Notes: generated from the letters alone by a model not told the origin. Shown: positions 9,315 through 18,195, counted from the first letter of the stretch. The stretch is DNA of 64,000 nt from Massilia sp. YIM B02763 (GCF_030412015.1 NZ_JASNRD010000003.1:310001-374000), one strand, 5' to 3'. Made by a program: numbers and translations.

Positions 9315-10454
9315 ATGGCAAAAGCCCGCCAGACCCTCGCCGCGGCCGTCGTGGCCGCGCTGCCCCTGCTTGCGGTGAGCGTTCCCGCCCAGGTGCAAGC
9401 CCAGGACCATCCGCGCGCCAGCACGCTCGGCCCGCGCATCGAAGGTTTCAATGTCGACGAAGTGCGCCGCCTCGACCCCGGCACCGAACTGAACTTCGAG
9501 CTCTATGGCAGCCCCGGCGGCGCCGCGACGCTGCGCATCGACGGCGCGACCCGCAACCTGCACATGAACGAGACCCGGCCCGGCACCTACCAGGGCACGT
9601 ACACGATCGGCGTGCACGACCGCATCCGCCCGGACAGCGCCGTCACCGCGAACCTGCGCGTGAACAACCTGACCGCGACCCAGGTGCTGGCCGAATCCAT
9701 CGTGCGCGGCCCCGGCGCGCGCCAGGACCGCGGCGGCGAATTGGCGCAGGTGCCGCACGTGCGCACCTTCGACGTGGAGGCGAACGACAACCTGGGCCCC
9801 GGCAACGAGCTGAAGTTCACGGTGCGCGGCACGCCCGGCGCCAAGGTCGACGTGCAGATTGCCGGCACGCGCGGCATCTTCTACTTGCCGGAAGTGCGTC
9901 CGGGCGAGTACAGCGGCCTGTACACGATCCGCCGCGACGACCGCATCATGCCGGACGCGGCCGTGACGGCCACCATCCGCGCCAACGGCCGCTACACGAC
10001 GGCCATGCTGGGCCGGCCGCTGCTGGCCGGCGGACCTGGGCCGCGCGACCTGGCGATGTCGACATCGCCCGTGCGCAGCGGCTACGACGGGCGCGATGAA
10101 CGCCAGCAGCCGGTGGCGCGCTACTGCACCAACTGCGGCACGGTGGAGGCGGTCAACGTCGTGGATACGGCCAGCAGCGGGGCGCTGGGCACCGTCGGCG
10201 GCGCCGTGGTCGGCGGCCTGATCGGCAACCAGGTCGGCAGCGGTACCGGACGCACGGCAGCCACGGCGGCGGGCGCCGTCGGCGGCGCGCTGGCCGGGCG
10301 CAGCATCGAGCGCAATGCAAGGAGCGGCCAGCGTTTCGAGGTCGTCGTGCGCTACGAGAACGGCGCGACGCAAACGATTCCCTTCGATAACGATCCGGGC
10401 TTTCGCGTGGGCGACCGCGTCAAGGTCAGCGATGGGGTGGTAACGCGCGATTGA
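9315..10454 (+). CDS. Exported protein: two tandem repeats plus glycine zipper
   Basis: A 379-residue protein with a clear signal peptide (about residues 1-29, ending PAQVQA). Two homologous modules of about 90 residues follow; each ends in a motif like RPGxYxGxYTI followed by DRIxPDxAVTA. Then come a Cys pair (CTNCG), a glycine-zipper segment of about 45 residues (GTVGGAVVGGLIGNQ) as in SlyB/17-kDa antigen proteins, and a short basic tail. It is probably periplasmic or attached to the outer membrane. The function is unknown. The start is supported by GGAGG seven bases upstream. It stands alone, transcribed away from the repair operon and convergent with the Crp/Fnr gene. Confidence 0.8.
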   Translation: MAKARQTLAAAVVAALPLLAVSVPAQVQAQDHPRASTLGPRIEGFNVDEVRRLDPGTELNFELYGSPGGAATLRIDGATRNLHMNETRPGTYQGTYTIGVHDRIRPDSAVTANLRVNNLTATQVLAESIVRGPGARQDRGGELAQVPHVRTFDVEANDNLGPGNELKFTVRGTPGAKVDVQIAGTRGIFYLPEVRPGEYSGLYTIRRDDRIMPDAAVTATIRANGRYTTAMLGRPLLAGGPGPRDLAMSTSPVRSGYDGRDERQQPVARYCTNCGTVEAVNVVDTASSGALGTVGGAVVGGLIGNQVGSGTGRTAATAAGAVGGALAGRSIERNARSGQRFEVVVRYENGATQTIPFDNDPGFRVGDRVKVSDGVVTRD

Positions 10455-10633
10455 TCGGGACGGAAATGGGAGACGGAAACGGTGACATAAACGGCGTCGA
10501 AGGGCGCCCGTGCTGAGCTGAGCAAGGATTTGCTCTGTTAAAGGGGGCTGCGGAAAGTTCAAAGCCGTGCGGCAAGCTTGAAGAGCAAGCGAGTCTGCGG
10601 GTCCTCCCGGCCCGGACTCGACGGCGGCGGCCT

Positions 10634-11488
10634 TCAGGCCGTCGCCAGCACCTGGCCGTCGCCGGAATCGGCGTCTGCCTTGTGCTTTGCGTTCTGCTTG
10701 GCACGCGAGCGCGACGGCGGCAGGCGGCGCAGCGTCTTCAATGCTTCCGGATCCTTGATGCCGATGGTGCGCTGGTCGACCGTGATCAGGCCGATCTCGT
10801 TGAAGGCGGACAGCGTGCGGCTGACGGTTTCCAGCGTCAGGCCGAGGTAGCTGCCGATTTCATGGCGCGTCATGCGCAGGTTGAACAGCTTGCTCGAATA
10901 CCCCATGGCGGCGAAGCGGTCGGCCAGCGAGATCAGGAAGCGGGCCACGCGGGCTTCGGCCGACAGGGCGCCGAGCATGCCGATCATCGCCTGTTCCCGC
11001 ACCAGCTCGCGGCTCATGACGCCGTACATCAGGTTTTCGAGTTCCGCGTGCACGCGACCGAGGGCGGTCAGCTTCTTGAACGGGACCAGGATCAGGTCGC
11101 AGTCCGACAGGGCCACCGCTTCCGAGGCGTAATGCCGGGTGTGGATACCGTCGACGCCGAGCATGTCGCCCTTCATGGGAAAGCTCAGCACCTGCTCGTT
11201 GCCGAATTCATCGATCAGCACGGTCTTGAGAAAGCCGGAGTTGACGATGTACAGGGTGTCGAAGGCCTGGCCGATGGTGTGGACGCGCTGCCCCGTCTTG
11301 AATTGCACGTGCTGGAACAGCAGCTCCTCGGTGTTCATCGAGACGGCGGCCGGGATGTGCAGCAGGTCGCAGACCTCTTTCAAGTTGGACCACAGGCGAC
11401 CCTGGCGCTGGCGTCCGGCTTCCATTTGCGACGAGTGCAGGGTCGATGGCGCGGCGTTGCGTTGTTCTGAAGTTAGCTGGGACTGCAT
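10634..11488 (-). CDS. Crp/Fnr-family transcription regulator without iron-sulfur cysteines
   Basis: A 284-residue regulator with a cyclic-nucleotide-like beta roll, a long dimer helix and a C-terminal winged helix. The recognition helix (YLGLTLETVSRTL) keeps the Glu-x-x-Ser-Arg pattern by which FNR reads TTGAT. The N-terminal cysteine cluster of FNR is missing: a single Cys occurs in EVCDLLHIP and the Cys before the PF motif is Leu. Oxygen sensing by a [4Fe-4S] cluster is therefore unlikely. The C-terminus is Lys/Arg-rich. ATG 11488 is chosen because GGAG lies six bases before it; ATG 11494 touches the GGAG directly. It is the last gene of a leftward run after a NarL-type regulator and UspA. 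Confidence 0.88.
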   Translation of the reverse strand: MQSQLTSEQRNAAPSTLHSSQMEAGRQRQGRLWSNLKEVCDLLHIPAAVSMNTEELLFQHVQFKTGQRVHTIGQAFDTLYIVNSGFLKTVLIDEFGNEQVLSFPMKGDMLGVDGIHTRHYASEAVALSDCDLILVPFKKLTALGRVHAELENLMYGVMSRELVREQAMIGMLGALSAEARVARFLISLADRFAAMGYSSKLFNLRMTRHEIGSYLGLTLETVSRTLSAFNEIGLITVDQRTIGIKDPEALKTLRRLPPSRSRAKQNAKHKADADSGDGQVLATA

Positions 11489-11827
11489 ACTCATCTCCAG
11501 GTTTAGGAATCAAGGTTTCTTGCGGCCTGTTCGGTCCGGCGTAGATGTCTGGACACGGATATAGACCGCGAGCAAGTCGGAACGCTGAAACCAGTATGCC
11601 AACACGAGTCCGGCATTCATATCAGCAACGGCTGAATGTGTAGGTAGGAGGGAGCGTCAAACTGTAGGACTTTTCTTACCAGGGGTGTCGATGCGTGAGC
11701 ATGTCCCAGAGTGGCGCGTGCCTGCAGCGCTGGTAGGAATCTTTCCATTTCCACTGCGGCGCCCGGCCGACGGGCAGGGCACGCGCAGTGTGGCGGGAAT
11801 GTCAAAGACTGTTTGGCCTACGCCGGC
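11489..11827. other. Spacer between Crp/Fnr and NarL-type regulator genes
   Basis: About 340 bases that should hold the promoter of the Crp/Fnr gene and the transcript end of the response regulator. A 62-codon leftward ORF at 11617-11805 has no credible ribosome site and is not called. I see no clear TTGAT-N4-ATCAA box or terminator hairpin with a T run. Confidence 0.4.
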
Positions 11828-12472
11828 TCAAGCCTTCATGGGCGCCAGCAAGCGGTGCGCGACGGCGTACTGGACCATCTCGGACAACGAGGTCATGCCC
11901 ATCTTCTGCATGATGCGGGTCTTGTGCGTGCTGACCGTCTTGACCGACAGGTGGAGGTTGTTGGCGATCTCGGTGATCGACTTGCCGCCCACCAGCAGCG
12001 AGAACACCTCGAATTCGCGGTCCGAGAGCTGCTTGTGCAGCAGCTGTTCATTCGGCGCCATGATGTTCAGCGCCAGTTGTTCGGCGACCTCGGTGCTGAT
12101 GTAAGGACGGCCGGACGCGACCTTGCGGATGGCGCCGACCAGCTGGGTGCCCGCGCTTTCCTTGGTGAGATAGCCCTGGGCGCCGGCGCGGATGGCGCGC
12201 ACGGCATATTGTTCTTCCTCGTGCATCGTCAGGATCAGGATGGCCAGCTTGGGCGACTCGCTGCGCACCTGGCGGATCAGGTCGACGCCGCTGCGTCCCG
12301 GCATGGACAAGTCGAGCAGCAGCAGGTCGAAGCCGCCCTGGCGGACGAGCGTCAGCACTTCGAAACCGTTGATGGCTTCGCCGACGATCTCGATGTCGAG
12401 CGCACCGTCGAGGATGCGCTTGAGGCCCTCGCGCATGATCGTGTGATCGTCAGCGATGACTATGCGAATCAT
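11828..12472 (-). CDS. NarL/FixJ-family response regulator
   Basis: A 214-residue two-component regulator. The receiver has the acidic pair ADDH at the N-terminus, the phospho-acceptor Asp in LLLLDLSMPG (about residue 54) and the Lys in YLTKES. A LuxR-type helix-turn-helix follows (LSDREFEVFSLL through LSVKTVSTHKTRI). No histidine kinase is adjacent, so its partner is elsewhere. It was started at the ATG that begins the receiver (MIRIVIADDH); the upstream in-frame extension has no family match. It lies between uspA and the Crp/Fnr gene on the same strand, a grouping often linked to redox or respiratory control (inference). Confidence 0.92.
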   Translation of the reverse strand: MIRIVIADDHTIMREGLKRILDGALDIEIVGEAINGFEVLTLVRQGGFDLLLLDLSMPGRSGVDLIRQVRSESPKLAILILTMHEEEQYAVRAIRAGAQGYLTKESAGTQLVGAIRKVASGRPYISTEVAEQLALNIMAPNEQLLHKQLSDREFEVFSLLVGGKSITEIANNLHLSVKTVSTHKTRIMQKMGMTSLSEMVQYAVAHRLLAPMKA

Positions 12473-12526
12473 AGTGGTTTCCCCAGCATGGAATCTTGAA
12501 AACGCAGCATAAAAGCTATCACATAA

Positions 12527-12542
12527 GCAACATTTTTGTTGC
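12527..12542. promoter_or_regulatory. Inverted repeat upstream of the response regulator
   Basis: GCAACA, four T, TGTTGC. It lies in the AT-rich leader about 55 bases before the regulator start and 35 bases past the end of uspA. It could be an operator or a weak bidirectional terminator. Confidence 0.4.
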
Positions 12543-12577
12543 ACTTTTTTGTAGAAGATGCGTAATGCGCGCTGCGT

Positions 12578-13042
12578 TTAGTCGGCCGGCTCTCGGATCA
12601 GGCGGTGTACCAACACGGGGATGGTCGTCTGCGACAGGACCTTGTTGGTCACGCTGCCCAGCAGCAGCTGGCCCCAGCCGCTGCGGCCGTGCGAACCCAT
12701 GAAGATCAGGTCGCAGTGTTGTTGCTGCGCGACGTCGACGATCTTGAGGGCGGCGGCGTCGGAAAATGCCGTCATGCAGGAATGCCGCAGTCCGGCCCGC
12801 TCGGCCGCACGCATGATCGAGCCCATGTATTCCTCGCCGGTACGGCGCATCCGCTCTATGTATTCTTCCTCACTGGGGTAGGAAGGCGGGATGATTTCGA
12901 CGTACACCGGATATTGGTAGTCCGGCGCCACGAACAGGGCCAGCACCTCGGCACCCATCTGCTGCGCGAACTTCACGCCTGCGCAGGCGGTGTGCTGGGA
13001 TACGGCGGAGCCGTCCGTGGTAATCAGAATCTTCTGGTACAT
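12578..13042 (-). CDS. Universal stress protein, UspA family
   Basis: A 154-residue single-domain Usp protein. It begins MYQKILITTDGS, typical for the family, and carries the ATP-binding signature G-x2-G-x9-G-S near the C-terminus (GSHGRSGWGQLLLGS), so it should belong to the ATP-binding class. Usp proteins help cells survive arrest and stress. The start has AGGAGG about 8 bases upstream; the in-frame upstream extension is rejected. It heads the leftward group with two regulators. Confidence 0.93.
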   Translation of the reverse strand: MYQKILITTDGSAVSQHTACAGVKFAQQMGAEVLALFVAPDYQYPVYVEIIPPSYPSEEEYIERMRRTGEEYMGSIMRAAERAGLRHSCMTAFSDAAALKIVDVAQQQHCDLIFMGSHGRSGWGQLLLGSVTNKVLSQTTIPVLVHRLIREPAD

Positions 13043-13467
13043 GGTGAGTCCTCCCTCACAACACGTTACGACGTCATTGTAGTCCGCCGGACCATCCCGC
13101 ACGGGACGTAAATCCTTGATCTTTCTCAGCGTTGTGTTCGCTCATCCGCAGGAAAGCATAAGGAGCCGCAATTTCCCCCACGATAAAAAAATACAACACT
13201 TGCTTTGCGAAAATATTCAGAAAACGTTGTAAATAATCGTTTCACGACCAGGTTTACTGCGTTATCGGCATTGGGGACCGTCCAGAAGATTTACCTACGG
13301 CAACCACACTGCTACACTCTTCGAAAACTCGTACCGTCAGCGTATTGACGGCAGCAACACCTTGCATGGGAGCCCCTCCTGGAAGCCGCCGCGCCATGAA
13401 CGCCGCGCCGGCGTTCATGGTTCCCTACAGATCATCGCGACATTTACATTATGGAGAAGTAGGGACT
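13043..13467. other. Divergent regulatory region between uspA and cheZ
   Basis: About 425 bases with an AT-rich core near 13185-13245 that should hold promoters in both directions. A half FNR-like site (TTGAT) occurs at 13117-13121 without a good second half. The perfect hairpin at 13394-13420 is listed separately. No gene is credible here. Confidence 0.5.
13394..13420. promoter_or_regulatory. Perfect 12-bp hairpin in the cheZ leader
   Basis: CCATGAACGCCG, loop CGC, CGGCGTTCATGG: twelve unbroken pairs with a three-base loop. It ends 47 bases before the cheZ start codon. No T run follows, so it is not an ordinary terminator. It might be an operator, or an mRNA structure that controls the cheZ-cheA transcript. 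Confidence 0.6.
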
Positions 13468-14340
13468 ATGACCGACGCCGCTGACGATTTCGACGCATTA
13501 TTCGAGGAAGTGGCAGCGCAACGAGCCTCCGCTCCCGCTCCCGCCCCGGCCGCCGCGCCGGCGCCCGAACCCGCCGCCGGCGGGGAGAGCGGCGACAGCG
13601 ACGACCTCGAAGCCTTGTTCGACCAGGTAGCGACCTCCTCGGCCCCGGCCGTGGTCGCCGCCGCCCCGGCCGTGGCGGCAGTCGCCGCCGCGCCGGCCGC
13701 CGAGGCCGACGACAAGCAGGGCCAGGGCATGTACGAGCGCCTGGGTGCCATCGTGCGCGTCATGCACGACTCGCTGCGCGAACTGGGCTACGACAAGGCG
13801 CTGACCGAGGCGTCGTCGCAGATCGTGGACGCCCAGGACCGCCTGGAATACGTTGCCACCCTGACCGAACAGGCCGCCAACAAGGTGCTGAACACGCTGG
13901 ACGACGGCATGCCGGCCCAGGACCTGCTGTCCAAGCAGGCCAAGGAAATGGAAACCCGCTGGGCTGACCTGTTCGCAGGCAAGCTCTCGATCGACCAGTT
14001 CAAGTCCCTGGCCGGCGACTCCAGGCAGTTCGCCCAGCTGGTGTCGGAAGCGACCGAGGCGGAAAAGGCGCGCCTGCTGGAAATCATGATGGCCCAGGAC
14101 TTCCAGGACATCACCGGCCAGCTGATCAAGAAGGTCGTGATCATCACCAAGACGGTCGAGAACGAACTCGCCCAGCTGCTGCGCGACAGCGCCCCGGCCG
14201 AAGTCAAGGAAAAGCTGGCGCAGAAACAGGCCGCACAGGAGCAGGAACAGCCCGTGCAATTGATGTCGGGTCCGTCGGTGCCGACCGTGGCGCTGGACCA
14301 GGACAGTGTCGATGACCTTCTCGCCGATCTGGGGTTCTAA
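13468..14340 (+). CDS. cheZ: CheY-P phosphatase CheZ
   Basis: A 290-residue CheZ, longer than the 214 residues of E. coli because of an Ala/Pro-rich N-terminal segment (about residues 17-80). The catalytic helix is conserved as DFQDITGQ; by alignment with E. coli Asp143 and Gln147 the active residues are about Asp214 and Gln218. The C-terminal CheY-docking helix DQDSVDDLLADLGF is also typical. CheZ speeds dephosphorylation of CheY and resets flagellar switching. The start at 13468 has AGGGA upstream. The stop overlaps the cheA start as TAATG, so the two are translated together. No cheY or flagellar gene is nearby. Confidence 0.93.
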   Translation: MTDAADDFDALFEEVAAQRASAPAPAPAAAPAPEPAAGGESGDSDDLEALFDQVATSSAPAVVAAAPAVAAVAAAPAAEADDKQGQGMYERLGAIVRVMHDSLRELGYDKALTEASSQIVDAQDRLEYVATLTEQAANKVLNTLDDGMPAQDLLSKQAKEMETRWADLFAGKLSIDQFKSLAGDSRQFAQLVSEATEAEKARLLEIMMAQDFQDITGQLIKKVVIITKTVENELAQLLRDSAPAEVKEKLAQKQAAQEQEQPVQLMSGPSVPTVALDQDSVDDLLADLGF

Positions 14341-16256
14341 TGGATGAAATGCTCAAGGATTTCGTTGTCGAAGCCTTGGATCTTTCCACCAACGTGGAAG
14401 AGCACTTGCTGCGCCTCGAACGCGATCCGGACAACAAGGAAACGCTCAATGCCGTGTTCCGCTCCTTCCACACCATCAAGGGCGGCGCGGGCTTCATGGG
14501 CCTGCCGGCGCTGGTCGCGGCCTGCCACCTGACGGAAAACCTGTTCGATGCGCTGCGCACCGGCGCGGCCCCCGTCACGCCGTCGGCAATCGAGGCGTCG
14601 CTGCAGGCGTCCGGCTTCGTGGCCGACCAGCTCAATGAGCTGAACAACGGCGCCACGCCGGACCAGCTGGCGCCGATGCCGGCCGAACTGGAAAGCATGC
14701 TCAAGGATGCGATCGCGGGCAAGGATGCCGCGCCGGCCGCCGCCGCGCCTGCTCCCGTTGCCGCCGCCGCGCCCGCCGTTGCCGCCACCGCCACCGCCGC
14801 CCCCGCCGCCCCCGCGCCGGCCGCCGCGCTCGCATCGGCCGATGGCATCGACTGGGAAGGCATGTACATGGCCGTGGTCCCGCCGGGCACGCACACGCCG
14901 GCCGCCGCGCCTGCCGCAGCAGCAGCTATTGCGACTGCCGCGCCGGCCGAGCAGGCCGCCGCGCCCGCACCCGTTCCCGCCGCCGCCCCGGCCGCCGAGC
15001 ACGCGCCGGCCAAGCCGGGCTGGGACGGCAACGAGCGCCGCGCCGAGAACAAGCCCGCGCAGGCCGCCGCGGCCAAGGACGAAAGCATCCGTATCGACGC
15101 CGTCAAGCTGGATGCGCTGCTGGAAGTGGCCGGCGAATCCGTGCAGGCCGCCAACCAGGCCGCCGTGCTGCTGGAACGCCTGTCGCAATTCAAGTTCGAG
15201 GGCCAGGCCGCCACGCTGATGGCGACGCTGACCGAGACGCTGGAACGCGCCTCGCGCTACTCGGCCGAATTGCAGCGCGCCACGCTGGCGACCCGCATGC
15301 AGCCGGTCGGCCGCCTGTTCCAGAAGTTCCCGCGCCTCGTGCGCGAGCTGGCCAAGGACCTGGGCAAGGACGTCGAGCTGACCATCGAAGGCGCCGAGAC
15401 CGAAGTCGACCGCGTCGTCGTGGACAGCCTGTACGACCCGCTCGTGCACATGCTGCGCAATGCGCTGGACCACGGCGTCGAGTCGCCGCAGGACCGCGTC
15501 GCCAGCGGCAAGCCGGCCAAGGCCTTCATCATGCTGAAGGCGTGGCAGGAAGCCAACAGCGTCATGATCGTGCTGCAGGACGACGGCCGCGGCATGGACC
15601 CGGCCAAGCTGCGCCAGAAAGCGATGGAAAAAGGCCTGATCTCCGAGCACCAGGCGACCTCCGACGACGAGGCCTACCAGCTGGTGTTCCTGCCGGGCTT
15701 CTCGACCAAGGAAGTGGCCTCGTCGGTCTCGGGCCGCGGCGTGGGCATGGACGTGGTCAAGACCGCCGTCGAGAAGAACCGCGGCGCGATCCGCATCGAT
15801 TCCAGGCTCGGCTCCGGCACCAAGTTCTCGATCCGCCTGCCGATCGAGCTGTCGATCGTGCCGACCATGCTGGTGTCGACCTCGGGCGCCCAGCTGGCCC
15901 TGCCGATGGCGGTGGTCGAGCGCGTGGTCGAGCTGCCGGAGAACTTCATGCAGGTCGGCGGCGCCCCGGTGCTGAAGGACCAGGGCCGTCCGCTGCCGGT
16001 GCGCTCGCTGGCGCTGTCGCTCGGCTACGAGGAGTGCGTCGAGCGCGTCGGCATCGTCATCAACGCGCCGCAGCCCTACATCATCGCGGTGGAAGCGGTC
16101 GACGGTACCGCCGACCTCGTGATCAAGCCGATGACGGCGCTGCACGTCGACGGCATCACCGGCACGGCCCGCTCTGCCGAGGGTTCGCTGGTGCTGGTCG
16201 TGGGCCTGTCGTTCCTGATGGACGGCTGCCGCAACGCGGTGCGCCTGGCCGCGTGA
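14340..16256 (+). CDS. cheA: Chemotaxis histidine kinase CheA
   Basis: A 638-residue CheA. The order is: HPt domain with the phosphorylated His at about residue 44 (SFHTIKGGAGF); a long Ala/Pro linker (about 125-240) in place of a recognisable P2 domain; dimerisation helices; an HHK_adh/HATPase region with the N box HMLRNALDHG near 370, DDGRGM near 414 and GRGVGMD; and a C-terminal CheW-like domain. It phosphorylates CheY in response to receptors. It follows cheZ with a one-base overlap and is followed by a structured repeat and a terminator. The pair is separated from any receptor, cheW or cheY gene in view, so it may be a second or split chemotaxis locus. Confidence 0.93.
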   Translation: MDEMLKDFVVEALDLSTNVEEHLLRLERDPDNKETLNAVFRSFHTIKGGAGFMGLPALVAACHLTENLFDALRTGAAPVTPSAIEASLQASGFVADQLNELNNGATPDQLAPMPAELESMLKDAIAGKDAAPAAAAPAPVAAAAPAVAATATAAPAAPAPAAALASADGIDWEGMYMAVVPPGTHTPAAAPAAAAAIATAAPAEQAAAPAPVPAAAPAAEHAPAKPGWDGNERRAENKPAQAAAAKDESIRIDAVKLDALLEVAGESVQAANQAAVLLERLSQFKFEGQAATLMATLTETLERASRYSAELQRATLATRMQPVGRLFQKFPRLVRELAKDLGKDVELTIEGAETEVDRVVVDSLYDPLVHMLRNALDHGVESPQDRVASGKPAKAFIMLKAWQEANSVMIVLQDDGRGMDPAKLRQKAMEKGLISEHQATSDDEAYQLVFLPGFSTKEVASSVSGRGVGMDVVKTAVEKNRGAIRIDSRLGSGTKFSIRLPIELSIVPTMLVSTSGAQLALPMAVVERVVELPENFMQVGGAPVLKDQGRPLPVRSLALSLGYEECVERVGIVINAPQPYIIAVEAVDGTADLVIKPMTALHVDGITGTARSAEGSLVLVVGLSFLMDGCRNAVRLAA

Positions 16257-16258
16257 TG

Positions 16259-16375
16259 GGGGCCTCGTAAACCTACTGCGCGTTGCATTTTCGTTCTGCG
16301 ATGCTCGCCGTACCGTAAGTACGGCTGCGCTTCTCGAACGAAACTGCCGCCGCTCGCTACGGTTTCCGAGGCCCC
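16259..16375 (+). repeat. Structured intergenic repeat, family 1, copy 1
   Basis: Three nested stems: outer GGGGCCTCG + AAACC with GGTTT + CGAGGCCCC and one T/C mismatch; middle TTTCGTTC with GAACGAAA; inner CCGTAC with GTACGG. Single-stranded parts such as GCGTTGCA, GCGATGCTCGC and GCGCTTCTC are shared with the copies at 39064 and 45259. It starts three bases after the cheA stop codon. Confidence 0.85.
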
Positions 16376-16432
16376 TGATGCACCAAAGCAGAGCAAAACG
16401 TCTTCAAAGCGTTGCTGCAACAAAACCATGAA

Positions 16433-16463
16433 AAGCCCGCGCATATCCTGCGCGGGCTTTTTT
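16433..16463 (+). terminator. Rho-independent terminator after cheA
   Basis: An 11-bp stem (AAGCCCGCGCA with TGCGCGGGCTT), loop TATCC and six T. It ends the cheZ-cheA transcript after the structured repeat. Confidence 0.92.
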
Positions 16464-16497
16464 CTTGTACGTTCGGGCGTTGTTGCTCGAATAATAT

Positions 16498-16526
16498 TTG
16501 GTAAGGAATTCGCGAATTGGCATAAT
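16498..16526 (+). promoter_or_regulatory. Candidate sigma-70 promoter of leuC
   Basis: TTGGTA and CATAAT with a 17-base spacer, placing the start of transcription near 16533 and giving a leader of about 84 bases before leuC. The leader holds a small GCGGC/GCCGC stem. A second CATAAT at 16567 lacks a good -35. Confidence 0.5.
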
Positions 16527-16616
16527 CGTGCCGACGGCGGCCTTCTGCCGCATTGCACAACTATGGCATAATCAAAGACCAAGCCCGCATGTAGCGGTCG
16601 TTCCAATGGACTTACC

Positions 16617-18017
16617 ATGTTAAAAACGCTCTACGACAAACTCTGGGATTCGCATGTCGTGCGTGCCGATGCAGATGGCACCACCGTGCTGTATATCGAC
16701 CGTCACCTGGTCCATGAAGTGACCAGCCCGCAAGCCTTCGAAGGCCTGCGCGTGGCGGGCCGCCCGCTATGGCGCACGTCCGCCAACCTTGCCGTAGCAG
16801 ACCACAACGTCCCGACCACCGACCGCTCGCACGGCATCGCCGACCCGACCTCGCGCCTGCAGGTCGAGACGCTGGACGCCAATACCAAGGCGTTCGGGCT
16901 GACGTACTTCGACATGAACGACAAGCGCCAGGGCATCGTCCACGTGATCGGCCCCGAGCAGGGCGCCACGCTGCCCGGCATGACGGTCGTGTGCGGCGAC
17001 TCGCACACCTCGACCCACGGCGCCTTCGGCTGCCTGGCGCACGGCATCGGCACCTCGGAAGTCGAGCATGTGCTGGCCACGCAGACGCTGCTGGCCAAGA
17101 AATCGAAATCGATGCTGGTGCAGGTCGACGGCCAGCTGCCGGCCGGCGTCACCGCCAAGGACATCGTGCTGGCCGTGATCGGCAAGATCGGCACGGCCGG
17201 CGGCACCGGCTACGCGATCGAATTCGCCGGCTCGGCGATCCGCGCGCTGTCGATGGAAGGCCGCATGACCGTCTGCAACATGGCGATCGAGGCGGGCGCG
17301 CGCGCCGGCATGGTCGCCGTCGACGACACCACGATCGACTACGTGAAGGGCCGTCCGTTCGCCCCCGCCGGCCCGCACTGGGACCACGCCGTCGCCTACT
17401 GGCGCACGCTGCACTCGGACCCGGGCGCGAAGTTCGACATGGTCGTGCTGCTCGACGCGGCCGAGATCCGCCCGCAGGTCACCTGGGGCACCTCGCCCGA
17501 GCAGGTGACGACGATCGACGGCCGCGTGCCCGATCCCGACCACGAAAAGGATCCGGTCAAGCGCGACGCGATGGAAAAGGCGCTCGTCTACATGGACCTG
17601 GAGCCGAACACGGCGATGGAAGACATCCCCATCGACAAGGTGTTCATCGGTTCCTGCACCAATTCGCGCATCGAGGACCTGCGCGCCGCCGCCGCCGTCG
17701 TGCGCGGCCGCCAGCGCGCCTCGAACGTGAAGCTGGCCATGGTGGTGCCGGGCTCCGGCCTCGTCAAGGAACAGGCCGAGCGCGAAGGCCTGGACAAGAT
17801 CTTCAAGGCCGCCGGCTTCGAATGGCGCGAGCCGGGCTGCTCGATGTGCCTGGCGATGAACGCCGACCGGCTGGAGCCGGGCGAGCGCTGCGCCTCGACC
17901 TCGAACCGCAACTTCGAAGGACGCCAGGGGCAGGGCGGCCGCACGCACCTGGTCTCGCCGGCCATGGCCGCGGCAGCGGGCATTGCCGGCCACTTCGTCG
18001 ACGTGCGTGGTCTCTGA
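16617..18017 (+). CDS. leuC: 3-isopropylmalate dehydratase large subunit
   Basis: A 466-residue protein, the same length as E. coli LeuC. With LeuD it isomerises 2-isopropylmalate to 3-isopropylmalate in leucine synthesis and carries a [4Fe-4S] cluster of the aconitase type. The cluster cysteines appear in [12 protein letters not shown] and [10 protein letters not shown]; the substrate motif [13 protein letters not shown] is intact. The start [13 protein letters not shown] is the family start. It heads the operon leuC, entericidin-like gene, leuD, leuB and possibly asd. Confidence 0.98.
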   Translation: MLKTLYDKLWDSHVVRADADGTTVLYIDRHLVHEVTSPQAFEGLRVAGRPLWRTSANLAVADHNVPTTDRSHGIADPTSRLQVETLDANTKAFGLTYFDMNDKRQGIVHVIGPEQGATLPGMTVVCGDSHTSTHGAFGCLAHGIGTSEVEHVLATQTLLAKKSKSMLVQVDGQLPAGVTAKDIVLAVIGKIGTAGGTGYAIEFAGSAIRALSMEGRMTVCNMAIEAGARAGMVAVDDTTIDYVKGRPFAPAGPHWDHAVAYWRTLHSDPGAKFDMVVLLDAAEIRPQVTWGTSPEQVTTIDGRVPDPDHEKDPVKRDAMEKALVYMDLEPNTAMEDIPIDKVFIGSCTNSRIEDLRAAAAVVRGRQRASNVKLAMVVPGSGLVKEQAEREGLDKIFKAAGFEWREPGCSMCLAMNADRLEPGERCASTSNRNFEGRQGQGGRTHLVSPAMAAAAGIAGHFVDVRGL

Positions 18018-18043
18018 TCAAAAGAAAACTAGGTAAACACAGC

Positions 18044-18166
18044 ATGAAGAAAGTCATCACCCTCGCACTCATCGCCTTCGTGGTCAGCGGCTGCAACACC
18101 ATCTCGGGCATGGGCCGCGACGTGCAGAAAGTGGGCCAGGTCATCACCGGCGCTGGCGGCAAATAA
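18044..18166 (+). CDS. Entericidin EcnA/B-family small lipoprotein
   Basis: A 40-residue protein: a short hydrophobic signal (MKKVITLALIAFVV), a lipobox SGC with the acylated Cys at about residue 16, and a mature part NTISGMGRDVQKVGQ typical of entericidins. It should be anchored to a membrane as a small lipoprotein. In enterobacteria entericidins form a toxin/antidote pair; only one is here, and its role is unknown. It sits 26 bases after leuC and ahead of leuD, an arrangement seen in related betaproteobacteria. The ribosome site (AGGT) is weak. Confidence 0.85.
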   Translation: MKKVITLALIAFVVSGCNTISGMGRDVQKVGQVITGAGGK

Positions 18167-18195
18167 CAGTTCGATAGGCATACGCCGCGAACTCC

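Noticed and set aside
11617..11805. 62-codon leftward ORF between the Crp/Fnr and NarL-type genes
   Set aside because: No good ribosome site, no recognisable motif, and mixed composition.
13112..13130. Possible FNR box before uspA (TTGAT...)
   Set aside because: Only one half site is present; the second half does not match ATCAA.
13262..13293. GCCGATAA on the - strand, like a sigma-28 -10 element
   Set aside because: The only TAAA upstream is 20 bases away instead of about 15, so the promoter match fails.
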